DNA of 64,000 nt, from positions 1-64,000 of the forward strand of contig CBDCLG010000004.1 in assembly GCA_965218625.1 (NCBI GenBank), read 5' to 3'. Shown one piece after another: positions 34,701 through 44,265 of this stretch (its first letter is position 1; each line of letters begins with the position of its first letter). The notes under the pieces are model-generated. The model worked only from the letters and a program-made list of their open reading frames with translations. It searched no databases and had not been told where the DNA came from. The DNA is from Bin5 sp965218625. GTDB taxonomy: Bacteria; Chloroflexota; Anaerolineae; Caldilineales; Caldilineaceae. Both the position numbers and the translations under genes were made by a program.

Positions 34701-37700
34701 CCGCTACTTTGTCGAACAGGGCGAGCCCCTCCCTATCGAGATTGTGGTCACCGATATCGACGGCAGCCCGATCGAAGGACATAGCGTTGCCGTCCGCGCC
34801 GCGCGGGTCGCCTGGGAATTCCACGACGGCAGATGGCGCGAAAAAGAGGAGGATGTTCAGGAGTGCACAACCGAGACCTCGGCCGCTTCCGATCCCTACA
34901 GTGAGGGGCACGACTTCGCCAACTGTACCTTCGAAACCATCTTGGGAGGAGAGTATCGCATCAGCGCGACCGTAGTTGACGATGCCGGCCGCAGCAATCT
35001 CACCGAATTGACGCGCTGGGTGAGCGGTGGTCAACGGCCCCCGAGCCGCAACGTCGAGCAGGAGCACCTGCAGCTGATACCGGATGGCGAGACCTATGCC
35101 CCCGGCGATACCGCCCAGATTCTTGTGCAGGCCCCCTTCTTCCCAGCCGAAGGCCTCTTGACCCTGCAGCGCGACGGCCTTGTGACCAGCGAACGCTTCA
35201 CGATGGACGGCCCGACCCATACGCTGCTCGTGCCGATAGAAGATGCATACCTCCCCAACGTTTATGTCCAGGTCGACCTTGTCGGATCGGCCGTACGCGT
35301 GGACGACGCCGGCAACGATCTGCTCGCCTTGCCGCGTCGCTCTGCCTACGCCAGCGGACAGTTGAACCTCGCCGTCCCGCCGCTCAGCCGCAGGCTGCAC
35401 GTCACCGCGGCCCCGCGGTCGGACAGGCTGGAGCCCGGCGGGGAGACAACAGTCGACGTGACGGTGCGCGACGCAGCCGGCAATCCCGTTGCCGGTGCTG
35501 AGTTCGCCGTCGTCGTGGTGGACGAAGCGATTCTGGCTCTGACAGGCTACCGGCTGCTCGACCCGGTCAACCTCTTCTACAGCGAACGCGGTCCCGGGGT
35601 GGGCGACTACCACAACCGGGCAGCACTGCAGCTCGCAAGTCCGCAGTCGTTGCAGGCGGTTGGACCTTCACCGACGGGCACCCCGCAACCACCGCCCACG
35701 CCCGTGATGCAGCAGAGGGCGATGGCTTTTGCGATGGCCGCGCCGGCGGCATCGGCCGACATGGCAGTGCAGGAAGAGATGGCCGAATCCGCAGCAGAGT
35801 CAGGAGACGGGGCGGAACAGATTCACCTCCGCCTGGACTTTGATCCCCTGGCCCTCTTTGCGCCCGAAGAGCGTACCGACGCAAACGGCCAGGCCAGTGT
35901 GAAGGTGACACTGCCGGACAACCTGACCCGCTACCGCGTGATGGTCGTGTCGGTGGCCGGCGGCAAATACTTCGGCACGGCGGAGTCGAACCTGACCGCG
36001 CGTCTGCCGCTGATGGTGCGGCCCTCCGCGCCCCGCTTCCTCAACTTCGGCGACAGCTTTGAGCTGCCGGTCGTCCTCCAGAACCAGACCAACGAGCCGC
36101 TGGTCACGCATGTGGTCGTCCGTGCTGCCAACGCCGACCTGGTAGCGGGGGACGGCGAAAGCGCAGCAGCCGGCTACGCGCTGACCGTTCCCGCCAACGA
36201 CCGCGTCGAAGTGCGCTTCCCGGCAACGACCGCCGGCGCCGGCACGGCCCGGTTCCAGCTCGCCGCGGTTGTCGCCAACCAGCCCTCCTCTGCCGACGCA
36301 GCCGAGATCGAACTGCCGGTCTACACGCCAGCCACCACCGAAGCCTTCGCCGTCTACGGAGAGATCGACGCCAGCGGCGCGATACTGCAGCCTCTGCGGC
36401 CCCCGCCCGACGCAGTGCCCAACTACGGCGGCCTCGAACTGACCATCTCCGCCACCGCGCTGCAGGCGCTGACCGACGCCTACATCTACCTGGTCCGCTA
36501 TCCCTACGGGTGCTCCGAGCAGATCGCTTCCCGCATCCTCGGCGTGGCTGCCTTGCGCGATGTCCTGACCGCGTTCGACGCGGAGGGGCTGCCGTCCCAC
36601 GCGGAGATCGAAACGACCATGGAACGCGACCTGCAGATGCTGCAGGCCATGCAGAACCACAGCGGCGGCTTCCCCATCTGGCGGCGCGGCGGCGAAGTCT
36701 GGCCCTATCACAGCATCCACGTTGCCCATGCCCTGGCCCGCGCCCGGAGGAAGGGCTACGAAGTTCCCGGCGAAATGGTGAGCCGCTCGCTGGACTACCT
36801 GCGCCGCGTCGAGGACCACTTCCCCCATTGGTACGGCGCCGATGTCCGGCGCGGCCTATCCTCCTACGCCCTGTATGCTCGTGCCTATTTGGGCGATAAT
36901 GACCCATCAAAGGCCAGAAGGCTGATCGACGACGCCGGCCTGGAAAACCTCTCGCTCGAGAGCGTCGGCTGGCTCCTGTTCGTGCTGAGCGACGACCCGG
37001 CCTCGCGCGAGACGGTCGACGAGATTCGGCGCTTTCTCAACAACCGTGTGACCGAGACCGCCGCCACGGCCACGGTCGCATCCGCCTACAGCGACGGCGA
37101 CTACCTGCTGCTCCACTCCGACCGCCGCTCCGACGCCGTACTGTTGGATGCCCTCGTCGTCGACCAACCCGACAGCGATCTGATCACAAAGCTGGTGCGC
37201 GGTTTGCTGGGGCATCGCACCGCCGGCCGCTGGAGCAATACGCAGGAGAATGTATGGGTGCTCTTGGCGATGGACCGCTACTTCAACACCTTCGAGTCGC
37301 TGACGCCCGATTTTGTCGCCCGAATCTGGCTGGGTGAACAGTTCGCAGGCGGCCATACATTCAAAGGCCGCTCAACCGAAAGCGTCAATCTTGACCTGCC
37401 GATGCAGTACCTCCGGACAAGCGTGAGCGGGACGGACAGAGACCTTCCCCTGGTCCTGCACAAAGAAGGCCAGGGGCGGCTCTACTACCGGCTGGGCCTG
37501 CGCTACGCCCCGCAAGACCTCAGCCTCGCCCCCGCCGACCACGGCTTTGCCGTCGAGCGCGTCTACGAAGCTGTCGACGATCCAGCCGATGTACGCCGTG
37601 ACCAAGACGGCGTATGGCACATTCGCGCCGGCGCCCGCGTACGCGTCAAACTGACGATGGCGGCGCCCTCGCGCCGCGTTCACGTAGCGCTGGTCGACCC

Positions 37701-38010
37701 GCTGCCGGCAGGCTTGGAGATCCTCAACCCGGAACTTGCCGTCACCGGAGACCTGCCGCAAGAGCCGGACCGAAATCGCGGGCGCTGGTGGTGGGGCAGC
37801 TGGTATCAGCACCAGAACCTGCGCGACGAACGGGCCGAAGCCTTCACCCCGTATCTTTGGGCAGGGGTCTATGAGTACAGCTACATGGCAAGGGCCACGA
37901 CTCCGGGCGCCTTCGTCGCGCCTCCGGCCAAGGCTGAAGAGATGTACGCGCCTGAGACTTTTGGAAGGTCGGGAACGGATTGGGTGGTAGTCGAGGTGGA
38001 TGAAGAGTGA
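34555..38010 (+). CDS. Alpha-2-macroglobulin family protein, C-terminal part with thioester site
   Basis: The frame opens at about 34,555 from the break in the preceding entry and continues for about 1,150 codons. It includes the V-Y-N/V-F-D-V-N-R-Q-A segment, the bait-like low-complexity region near 35,650-35,810 (Gln/Pro/Ala/Met-rich), and D-N-L-T-R-Y-R-V-M-V-V-S of the A2M domain. The thioester motif Y-G-C-S-E-Q lies with Cys at 36511-36513 and Gln at 36520-36522. A helical thioester-domain repeat region and a C-terminal receptor-like domain follow. The intact C-x-E-Q means the trap should form a covalent link to attacking proteases. No independent start or ribosome-binding site was found, so it depends on the upstream part. 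Periplasmic/surface defence is the known family role. Confidence 0.8.
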   Translation, partial: PLKAASAAGNLPVHLDATATVFDVNRQAWSSRANLLLHPADRYVGLRTDRYFVEQGEPLPIEIVVTDIDGSPIEGHSVAVRAARVAWEFHDGRWREKEEDVQECTTETSAASDPYSEGHDFANCTFETILGGEYRISATVVDDAGRSNLTELTRWVSGGQRPPSRNVEQEHLQLIPDGETYAPGDTAQILVQAPFFPAEGLLTLQRDGLVTSERFTMDGPTHTLLVPIEDAYLPNVYVQVDLVGSAVRVDDAGNDLLALPRRSAYASGQLNLAVPPLSRRLHVTAAPRSDRLEPGGETTVDVTVRDAAGNPVAGAEFAVVVVDEAILALTGYRLLDPVNLFYSERGPGVGDYHNRAALQLASPQSLQAVGPSPTGTPQPPPTPVMQQRAMAFAMAAPAASADMAVQEEMAESAAESGDGAEQIHLRLDFDPLALFAPEERTDANGQASVKVTLPDNLTRYRVMVVSVAGGKYFGTAESNLTARLPLMVRPSAPRFLNFGDSFELPVVLQNQTNEPLVTHVVVRAANADLVAGDGESAAAGYALTVPANDRVEVRFPATTAGAGTARFQLAAVVANQPSSADAAEIELPVYTPATTEAFAVYGEIDASGAILQPLRPPPDAVPNYGGLELTISATALQALTDAYIYLVRYPYGCSEQIASRILGVAALRDVLTAFDAEGLPSHAEIETTMERDLQMLQAMQNHSGGFPIWRRGGEVWPYHSIHVAHALARARRKGYEVPGEMVSRSLDYLRRVEDHFPHWYGADVRRGLSSYALYARAYLGDNDPSKARRLIDDAGLENLSLESVGWLLFVLSDDPASRETVDEIRRFLNNRVTETAATATVASAYSDGDYLLLHSDRRSDAVLLDALVVDQPDSDLITKLVRGLLGHRTAGRWSNTQENVWVLLAMDRYFNTFESLTPDFVARIWLGEQFAGGHTFKGRSTESVNLDLPMQYLRTSVSGTDRDLPLVLHKEGQGRLYYRLGLRYAPQDLSLAPADHGFAVERVYEAVDDPADVRRDQDGVWHIRAGARVRVKLTMAAPSRRVHVALVDPLPAGLEILNPELAVTGDLPQEPDRNRGRWWWGSWYQHQNLRDERAEAFTPYLWAGVYEYSYMARATTPGAFVAPPAKAEEMYAPETFGRSGTDWVVVEVDEE

Positions 38011-38123
38011 GGTGACTGGGGTCGCACGCCGCGCTATCGGACCGGCGAAAAGTGCGATGGGGACCCGACCCCGCAGTCCGCGCTTGGGCTTCGCGCCTGA
38101 TGCCGGCCGATTTCAGCCATTCC

Positions 38124-38155
38124 TGGGTCTTGGTGAGACCCATCGCGCCCTTTTT
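38124..38155 (+). terminator. Possible intrinsic terminator after the alpha-2-macroglobulin gene
   Basis: A perfect 7-bp stem TGGGTCT / AGACCCA (38124-38130 and 38136-38142) with loop TGGTG is followed 8 bases later by TTTTT (38151-38155). The spacing between stem and T run is longer than ideal. It lies between convergent genes. Confidence 0.35.
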
Positions 38156-38214
38156 ACTCGCCGGTAAGGCGCCACAGGCATAACCAAATTTAGTTGGTGC
38201 CGCTATCCTCAGGC

Positions 38215-39504
38215 CTACGACTCGTCAACTTCAGACGGCCGTTTCGGCCTCTTCCAATTACGCCTCCCCAGCCGCGCCACAACCCGCTGCATGATCGCCT
38301 GGGCGACTTCATCCTTGCTCATCAACGGCCAGGCCTCACGGCTGCCGTCCCGCTCAAAAAGCGTGACGCGATTTGTGTCCACGGCAAACCCGCTGTCCGG
38401 CGCAGTAACATCGTTGAGGACGATGAGATCCAGGTTCTTCCTCTCCAGCTTGTCGACCGCATTTGCTTCAAGGTCATCCGTCTCCGCAGCAAAACCGATG
38501 ACCAGTTGCGGCTGCTGCCGGGACTCCACCCGTTGTTCACCGACAGTTTGGAGGATGTCCGGCGTCCTTTCGAGCGTGATAATCTGCTGCTTGGGTGACT
38601 TCTTCAACTTGCGGTCTGCACTGTCTGTTGGCCGGTAATCTGCCACTGCAGCAGCGCCAATCAGGACGTCGGTCTCAGGTAACCTCTCCATGACCGCCCC
38701 GTACATCTGGTGGGCTGTATGAACGGGCACCAGCGTTACACCCCCCGGTGGATGCACTGCCAGGGGCGCGTGGACCAGGACGGTCTCCGCCCCCAGGTCA
38801 CGTGCCGCCCGCGCCAGCGCAGCGCCCATCTTGCCGGTAGAGTGGTTGCCCATGAAGCGGACCGGGTCGATCGGCTCTCGAGTGCCGCCGGCGGTGATCA
38901 GGACTCGCAATCCGTCGAGAGGGCCCCCGCGCCCGATCACCTTGCAGGCCACTTCAAATATCTCTTCCGGTTCCGCCACCCGCCCCTCGCCAACTTCACC
39001 TGATGCCAGACGCCCCTCTGCAGGACCGATGAAATCAACGCCCCAATCGCGCAGAGTTTGTACATTGCGCATCGTCGCCGGGTGCGTCCACATATTCGTT
39101 TCCATCGCCGGCGCCAGCAGCATCGGGCCTTTGTAGCTGAGCGCGGTGATACTCAACAAATCGTCGCTGAGTCCCAAAGCAAGCCTGGCAATCGTATGGG
39201 CCGTTGCCGGCGCTATGATGAACAGATCGGCCGCGTGGGCCAGCGCCACATGACCGATACGCAGCCGCCCCGCGTCATGCCAAAACTCAAACGTATCCGT
39301 CGCCACACTGCGCTGGGTGATCGACTGAAAGGTCACCGGCGCCACAAACTTTGCCGCCGAGTGCGTCATAATCACGTCCACCAAAGCGTTTGCCTGCGTA
39401 AAGCGGCTGGCCAGCGTCACCGACTTATAGGCCGCGATGCCGCCGCTTATGCCCAGCATGATTCGTTTGCCCGAAAGAATTGGAGCCATGAGACCGGTCC
39501 GCAC
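38215..39504 (-). CDS. coaBC: Bifunctional phosphopantothenoylcysteine decarboxylase / phosphopantothenate-cysteine ligase
   Basis: The 429-residue protein carries out two steps of coenzyme A synthesis. The N-terminal flavoprotein CoaC domain (about 12-185) has G-I-S-G-G-I-A-A-Y-K, the active-site His in I-G-H-V-A-L (H85) and the P-A-M-x-x-N-M-W clamp, here with Glu where Asn is common in this motif. The C-terminal CoaB domain (about 195-410) has I-T-A-G-G-T-R-E-P-I-D-P-V-R, N-H-S-T-G-K-M-G and the A-A-V-A-D-Y-R-P nucleotide segment. The GTG start has AAGGA just upstream; an ATG five codons later is possible. It is preceded on the same strand by a galactonate-dehydratase-like gene, 45 bp away. 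Confidence 0.94.
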   Translation of the reverse strand: MRTGLMAPILSGKRIMLGISGGIAAYKSVTLASRFTQANALVDVIMTHSAAKFVAPVTFQSITQRSVATDTFEFWHDAGRLRIGHVALAHAADLFIIAPATAHTIARLALGLSDDLLSITALSYKGPMLLAPAMETNMWTHPATMRNVQTLRDWGVDFIGPAEGRLASGEVGEGRVAEPEEIFEVACKVIGRGGPLDGLRVLITAGGTREPIDPVRFMGNHSTGKMGAALARAARDLGAETVLVHAPLAVHPPGGVTLVPVHTAHQMYGAVMERLPETDVLIGAAAVADYRPTDSADRKLKKSPKQQIITLERTPDILQTVGEQRVESRQQPQLVIGFAAETDDLEANAVDKLERKNLDLIVLNDVTAPDSGFAVDTNRVTLFERDGSREAWPLMSKDEVAQAIMQRVVARLGRRNWKRPKRPSEVDES

Positions 39505-39549
39505 TAAGTCCTTTTTCTATTGCATGCCGCGAATATTCGCCAAAAGTTG

Positions 39550-40716
39550 CTATGAATCTGCAACGCCCCCGTCGCGATGGCGGACCAGGTACGAGCGATA
39601 AGAGTTCTGGACAGCCGCCGAGCCGAAGTCCGGTGCGCGGCGGGCGCAGGCGGCTTCATTAACCTCAACGCCAAGGCCCGGTTTGTCAGGCGGCAGAATA
39701 TGGCCGTCAACCACCGTCAGAGGCTCTTCGACAAACTCGGTCATCGAAATCGGCATGTCATCCGGGTCCACCATCTCCTGAATTACGAAGTTGGGCGTTG
39801 CAAAATCTACCTGAACACAGGCCGCGGTCGAGATGGGCCCGTATGGGTTGTGGGGCGCAAGCCCCGCGTAGTATACCTCGGCCTGCGCGCCGATGCGCCT
39901 CACTTCACTGATGCCGCCTGCGTGGCACGCGTCCGGCTGCAGCAGGCTGACCGCGCCGGTCTCAAGGATTTCGCGGAACCCCCAGCGTGTTAAGAGCCGC
40001 TCGCCGGTGGCGATCGGAATGCTGGTTGCCCTGGCCACCTGGACCAATGCCGCCGGGTTCTCGGCCTGCACAGGCTCTTCCATGCAGAACGGCTCATACG
40101 GTTCAAAGCGGCGCGCGTAGCGGATCGCCATCTGGGGCGTCACCCGCCCGTGCATATCCAGCAGGATGTCCACTTCGTTCCCGACAGCCTCCCGTACAGC
40201 GCGCAGACCAGCCTCTGCCTCGTCCAGGACAACCACACCATCCAATACGTTTGTTATCGGCACAGGCACCGTCTTGACTGCGTTCCAGCCTTTGGCCGCC
40301 TTGGACTGCGCACTCTGGGCCATCTCCTCCGGCGTATCCCCGCTAAAGTGCGTGTACATGCGCACCCGGTCCCGCACCTTGCCGCCCAAAAGCTCGTAAA
40401 CCGGCTTCCCCGCCTCCTTGCCCTTTATGTCCCAAAGCGCCTGGTCAATACCGGAAAGGGCGGACAGGCCGATAATCCCCTGGCGCCAAAAGCCGCCGCG
40501 ATACAGTATCTGCCAGCAATGTTCCACCTCCAGTGGGTCATACCCCAAGACCATCGGCTCCATGTCCTCGACACATCCCGCCACTGCCCGCGGCTTTCCC
40601 TCGACAGTAGCCTCACCCCATCCAACCAGCCCCGCCTGATCGGTCTCGACCTTGACGAAGACAAAGATGCGACGCTCTCCCTGGGCGAGAATCGGCTTGA
40701 TCGCTGTAATTCTCAT
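39550..40716 (-). CDS. Enolase-superfamily sugar-acid dehydratase (D-galactonate dehydratase-like)
   Basis: The 388-residue mandelate racemase/muconate-lactonizing-type protein starts M-R-I-T-A-I-K-P at an ATG with GGAAGGAA 5 bases upstream. The DgoD-type metal and catalytic residues are in order: D-M-H-G-R-V (Asp and His), M-E-E-P, G-E-R-L, the second base His in A-P-H-N-P-Y-G-P, and a late V-I-Q-E-M. The His-x-Asp pattern and the P-H-N-P motif point to dehydration of an aldonic acid such as D-galactonate to a 2-keto-3-deoxy acid. Related members use other aldonates, so the substrate is an inference. It lies between coaBC and an inverted-repeat element. Confidence 0.82.
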   Translation of the reverse strand: MRITAIKPILAQGERRIFVFVKVETDQAGLVGWGEATVEGKPRAVAGCVEDMEPMVLGYDPLEVEHCWQILYRGGFWRQGIIGLSALSGIDQALWDIKGKEAGKPVYELLGGKVRDRVRMYTHFSGDTPEEMAQSAQSKAAKGWNAVKTVPVPITNVLDGVVVLDEAEAGLRAVREAVGNEVDILLDMHGRVTPQMAIRYARRFEPYEPFCMEEPVQAENPAALVQVARATSIPIATGERLLTRWGFREILETGAVSLLQPDACHAGGISEVRRIGAQAEVYYAGLAPHNPYGPISTAACVQVDFATPNFVIQEMVDPDDMPISMTEFVEEPLTVVDGHILPPDKPGLGVEVNEAACARRAPDFGSAAVQNSYRSYLVRHRDGGVADS

Positions 40717-40813
40717 CGATTTCCTTCCCGTGGCGCGTCGAATTAGGTTTCGTTGCCGTTTCAGAAGACGATTCAAAGAGGCAATATCTTCAGGCAGTCT
40801 GAAAACAGTTTGG

Positions 40814-40904
40814 ACTGTGATTCAACTGATTCTCGTGAAAGATGCCCGCTTCGGGAGCCAGCGCCGTTAATCATGTCCATCAAATAAATCAGTTGAATCA
40901 CAGT
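40814..40904. repeat. Long inverted repeat, 18-bp perfect arms
   Basis: ACTGTGATTCAACTGATT at 40814-40831 is the exact reverse complement of 40887-40904, with a 55-base spacer that contains a further small CCCGCTTCGGG hairpin. Similarity continues imperfectly a few bases outward. It sits upstream of the galactonate-dehydratase-like gene and downstream of the nucleotidyltransferase fusion. It could be a terminator-like structure or a short MITE; the arms lack a T run and are unrelated to the 194-bp element. Confidence 0.75.
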
Positions 40905-40932
40905 TCAGACAAATGTCAACGAGCCCTATTGC

Positions 40933-43776
40933 CTATTCAACAGATTCTTCTACCTTCTCATCCATGATTGCCTTGGCGAACTGCCATTCGGGCGCTCCCG
41001 CTTCTACCTCTCCATCAAGAAGCGCCGAACGCAACCTGCCCAGGATCTCGCCGTAAATCGGGCCAGGCTCCAAGCCCAGCTTCTCCAGCTCTTTGCCGTC
41101 CACTGAAGGGCTGACGTGACGCCACAACTGCGCATAGCTCTGCAAGCGCTCTCGCAGTAACGGGTCATCTTCAAGGATCGAGAGCAGCATTCGCGCCAGC
41201 GGCTGCACCTTGTCCAAAACATGGACTACCGCGCTGGGCAGCGTTTTCTCTTCGACCAGGACCGGCAAACACGCCTTCAACTGCTGGAGCTGTCGCATCA
41301 GCCGGCGAGTCTCTCCCCGCAGCCTGAGCCGCTCGCTCAAGGCCAACGCTACGGCAGAGGGACTACCTTCGCTTTCAGGCGCCGAGGGCAGTAGATCGTA
41401 GACCAGCAACCCCCAATACAGCCGTTCGATGGGCGTCTCCGAGCCTGACTCACTGCTCTCACGGCGAGCAGCTTTCGCCGCGGTCAACGTCCCGACCTGT
41501 TCCTGGCCATCCCCCATGCAGAAATCGGATTCCCAAGTCCTGGACCGGTCCCCGACTGACTGTGCAGCTGCCAACCTGCTGCGCAGCGCGGCACAGTTGC
41601 GGGAAAATGCCGCGCCGGCGCGTAAGCCGGGATGAATCTGTTTGAGTACGCCCAATTCGTCTAGACGCAAGATCGCTTCTTCCGGCGTTGCTTCCTGAAA
41701 AATTCGGTCCAGCTCCTGTCGAATGCGCGCCGCCGTGACCCGTTCCAGGAGCGGCACTGCGTCCAGCAAGTGCTCCTCGGTTCGCGTCTCGATGCTGAAA
41801 TTGAAGCGTCGCTCGTATCGGACAGCTCGCAAGATGCGCGTCGGGTCGTCGACAAAGCTCAGGCTATGCAAAACGCGCACCTGTCCGGCGCGCAGATCGG
41901 TCAGTCCCCCGTAGAAATCCAACAGATCGCCCCAGCGGTCCGGCGTCAAAGCGATGGCCAGGGTGTTGATCGTGAAATCCCTCCGGTGCAAGTCCAGCTT
42001 TATGCTGCCCTGCTCGACAGTTGGCAGTACGGTTGGCTCGGTATAAAACTCTGTTCGAGCGGTCACGAAGTCGAAATGCGACGGTATGGCCTTTTGTCGC
42101 TCCTCCTTGTCGAGTCCTTGCAGGCCCAACCAGGTCAAAGGATGGTCCGGCTCGTCAAGAATCCATTTGGCAGTGCCGAAGCGGTCGTGCGTAACAAGCC
42201 GTCCGCCGCACTTGGCCATTATCTGCTCCGCCAGAAGGATGGCATCGCCTTCAACAACCAAATCCATGTCGATGAAGCAAGACGCGCGGCCTGTGTCGAC
42301 GCGGCCCAATACCAGGTCCCTCACAAACCCGCCCACGATGTACACAGCATGTCCCATCTCTGCCGCGCTCTCACCGACAATCCTGAGAAGCGCATGTTGC
42401 GCTTCAGTCAAGGCCTGCCCGAGTTCACGGCTGAGGTCTGGAATCTGCGCGTGCGCCTCCCCATCTTCGCCCCAAAGCTTTAGAAGATCTGTGCGCGTGA
42501 CGATGCCTGTCAGCGCGCCTGTTTCGTCCACAACCGGGATCTGACCCCACCCGCTGTCAATCATCAGCCGGTGCAGCTCACCAACGGGCGCGCTGGCTCC
42601 GATTGTGTAGCTCCCCTGTCGCATTACCTTCTGCACGGGAAGAGCGCCCAGCCGATGGTTCAGCGCGCGGTCGGCGTCTCGCCGCGTCAGAATTCCCGCC
42701 AGCCGACCGGGACCTCTGCCGCCCTTACGCAGGACGGGGAAGCCTTCATGACCGTACCTCTTCATCCGCTCCATCGCCGCCGTGACTGACATTTCCTCGT
42801 CCAGCGTATGTGGTCGGCCTCTACTCATGATCTGGGCGACGGTCGCAGGCGGACTCGCATCTCTTTGAATCAGTTCGACAATCCGGCGCCTGGTCTCCGC
42901 CAGAGTTGCGTCTTGCAGCACCGCCGCCGCGGCACGCCTGTGTCCGCCGCCACCGAGCTGCTCGGCAACCATGCCGACGTTTACCGCGTCACTGCTGCTG
43001 CGGGCGACAACCTGGATGTGGGTCCCCACGTCTACGACAACGAATAGGGCATCCGGGTCAAACAGGTCTTTCAATGCCTGCGCCGGCCCGCTTAGCTCAT
43101 CCTCGTATCGAAGGGCCTCGGATATGGCGAGTACTACGTTTCGACCGGCAATAGTCAAGTGCTCTGCGCTTTCCGTCAGTTGTGCGGTCAACTCCTGTTG
43201 CGCCGCGGTCGGAGGATAGTGAAGATAGCGGCGAACGACCTCCAGGCGCGCGCCCTGCTCCAGGAGCCAGGCCGCGCAGCGAATGTCCCGATGTGTCGTG
43301 GAAGCATAGAGCAAACTTCCGGTATCCTCATAAATACCCAGGGCAAGCAGTGTGGAGGTGAGCGAAGACAGCCTCCTGTTCTGGTGCATAAGCCGCTCAA
43401 CCAAAAGGGTGGCGTTGGCCCCTGTCGTGTGCGGCCCCAGCGACTCCTGCCATACTGCCCAGCCAGGTGGAGGTGTGTGCGCAACGGAGTGGTGGTCGAT
43501 GACCAGAAAGTCGGTGTTCTCGTCCATCCCCTTCACCGCGTTATAGCTGCGCGTGTCGACCAGAATCGCTCTTTCAACACGACCGCGCGGCAAATGACGC
43601 GGCTCGACGAAGGGAAACTGGTTGAGGTATAGCGATAGAAAGCCAGCTACATTCCGCTTTATCTTGTGAGGCAGGACGGGCTGCGCTTCAGCAAAAAGCA
43701 GCGATGCGCCCAACAGCGACGCGATGGCGTCAAAGTCGGCGTGTTCGTGCGTGAGAATAACCGTTTGGCCGCGCAT
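40933..43776 (-). CDS. DHH phosphoesterase - CBS pair - tRNA nucleotidyltransferase (CCA-adding/PolyA polymerase) fusion
   Basis: The 947-residue protein has three modules. A DHH/DHHA1 phosphoesterase (about 1-300) has T-H-E-H-A-D-F-D-A-I, V-I-D-H-H-S and G-G-G-G-H-R-R-A-A. Two CBS domains follow (about 310-430; V-A-Q-I-M-S-R-G, V-Q-K-V-M-R-Q-G). Then comes a class II nucleotidyltransferase (about 455 on) with V-G-G-F-V-R-D, D-M-D-L-V-V-E-G and R-R-D-F-T-I-N, and a helical C-terminus. Such fusions are known in several bacterial phyla and are thought to add or repair tRNA 3' ends under nucleotide control. The ATG at 43776 is preferred over a TTG at 43872 because it directly precedes the domain and a promoter lies between them. 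Confidence 0.85.
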   Translation of the reverse strand: MRGQTVILTHEHADFDAIASLLGASLLFAEAQPVLPHKIKRNVAGFLSLYLNQFPFVEPRHLPRGRVERAILVDTRSYNAVKGMDENTDFLVIDHHSVAHTPPPGWAVWQESLGPHTTGANATLLVERLMHQNRRLSSLTSTLLALGIYEDTGSLLYASTTHRDIRCAAWLLEQGARLEVVRRYLHYPPTAAQQELTAQLTESAEHLTIAGRNVVLAISEALRYEDELSGPAQALKDLFDPDALFVVVDVGTHIQVVARSSSDAVNVGMVAEQLGGGGHRRAAAAVLQDATLAETRRRIVELIQRDASPPATVAQIMSRGRPHTLDEEMSVTAAMERMKRYGHEGFPVLRKGGRGPGRLAGILTRRDADRALNHRLGALPVQKVMRQGSYTIGASAPVGELHRLMIDSGWGQIPVVDETGALTGIVTRTDLLKLWGEDGEAHAQIPDLSRELGQALTEAQHALLRIVGESAAEMGHAVYIVGGFVRDLVLGRVDTGRASCFIDMDLVVEGDAILLAEQIMAKCGGRLVTHDRFGTAKWILDEPDHPLTWLGLQGLDKEERQKAIPSHFDFVTARTEFYTEPTVLPTVEQGSIKLDLHRRDFTINTLAIALTPDRWGDLLDFYGGLTDLRAGQVRVLHSLSFVDDPTRILRAVRYERRFNFSIETRTEEHLLDAVPLLERVTAARIRQELDRIFQEATPEEAILRLDELGVLKQIHPGLRAGAAFSRNCAALRSRLAAAQSVGDRSRTWESDFCMGDGQEQVGTLTAAKAARRESSESGSETPIERLYWGLLVYDLLPSAPESEGSPSAVALALSERLRLRGETRRLMRQLQQLKACLPVLVEEKTLPSAVVHVLDKVQPLARMLLSILEDDPLLRERLQSYAQLWRHVSPSVDGKELEKLGLEPGPIYGEILGRLRSALLDGEVEAGAPEWQFAKAIMDEKVEESVE

Positions 43777-44265
43777 GAGCGAAGTTGGATTGGCAATCGT
43801 CAGAATATGATGCGTACTATACGCCGCGCGACCTGGATGCGCAAGCCCAACCCCAAGAAAGCCTGTCGCCAAGGCTCGGGTCAGCTATGGTTTTCCTCCG
43901 GGACGAGAAGCCGGTTTCAAGAGAGGAGAAGTTAAGAAAACGAAGGTGCGCCTTCTAAAGCGCAGCGCCAGCCGAATGCGCTTGGAAGAGCGAAGAGATT
44001 GGAAGTAGTATGCCTGAAACGTGTCCTGGCGACCGAAACATTCTCCTGGACTTGCGTGGCGGAGAAGGGCCTCAGGGGCGATCCATGGGCCTGGGCGCGG
44101 CGGTATCGGAGTCCCCGCGCCGAATACTTGTGAATCGCATCGCCGAGCGCTGAAAGGCTGGGTCCGCCGAGTCCGCCGTTCAGAGAACCTATCATTCCAA
44201 TCCCGGCAGAAATGCCCAATGAAACCGACCACGAACCAACGCCCCTGGTGCGCCGATCGAGGCGG
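43777..44265. other. Intergenic region, no convincing gene
   Basis: This 489-bp stretch lies between the fusion gene and the deaminase gene, both on the minus strand. Short minus-strand frames (for example 43932-44219) have no ribosome-binding site or recognisable motif. The end near 43,816-43,844 holds a candidate promoter for the fusion gene, listed separately. Confidence 0.5.
43816..43844 (-). promoter_or_regulatory. Putative promoter of the DHH-CBS-nucleotidyltransferase gene
   Basis: On the minus strand TTGCGC (43844-43839) and TATAGT (43821-43816) are separated by 17 bases, about 40 bases before the ATG at 43776. A promoter here argues against the longer TTG start. Consensus match by eye; the -35 is weak. 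Confidence 0.4.

Noticed and set aside
34273..35613. A 446-codon minus-strand frame opposite the macroglobulin gene
   Set aside because: Its translation is Arg/Gly-rich with no motif, and the opposite strand has an intact thioester-protein frame.
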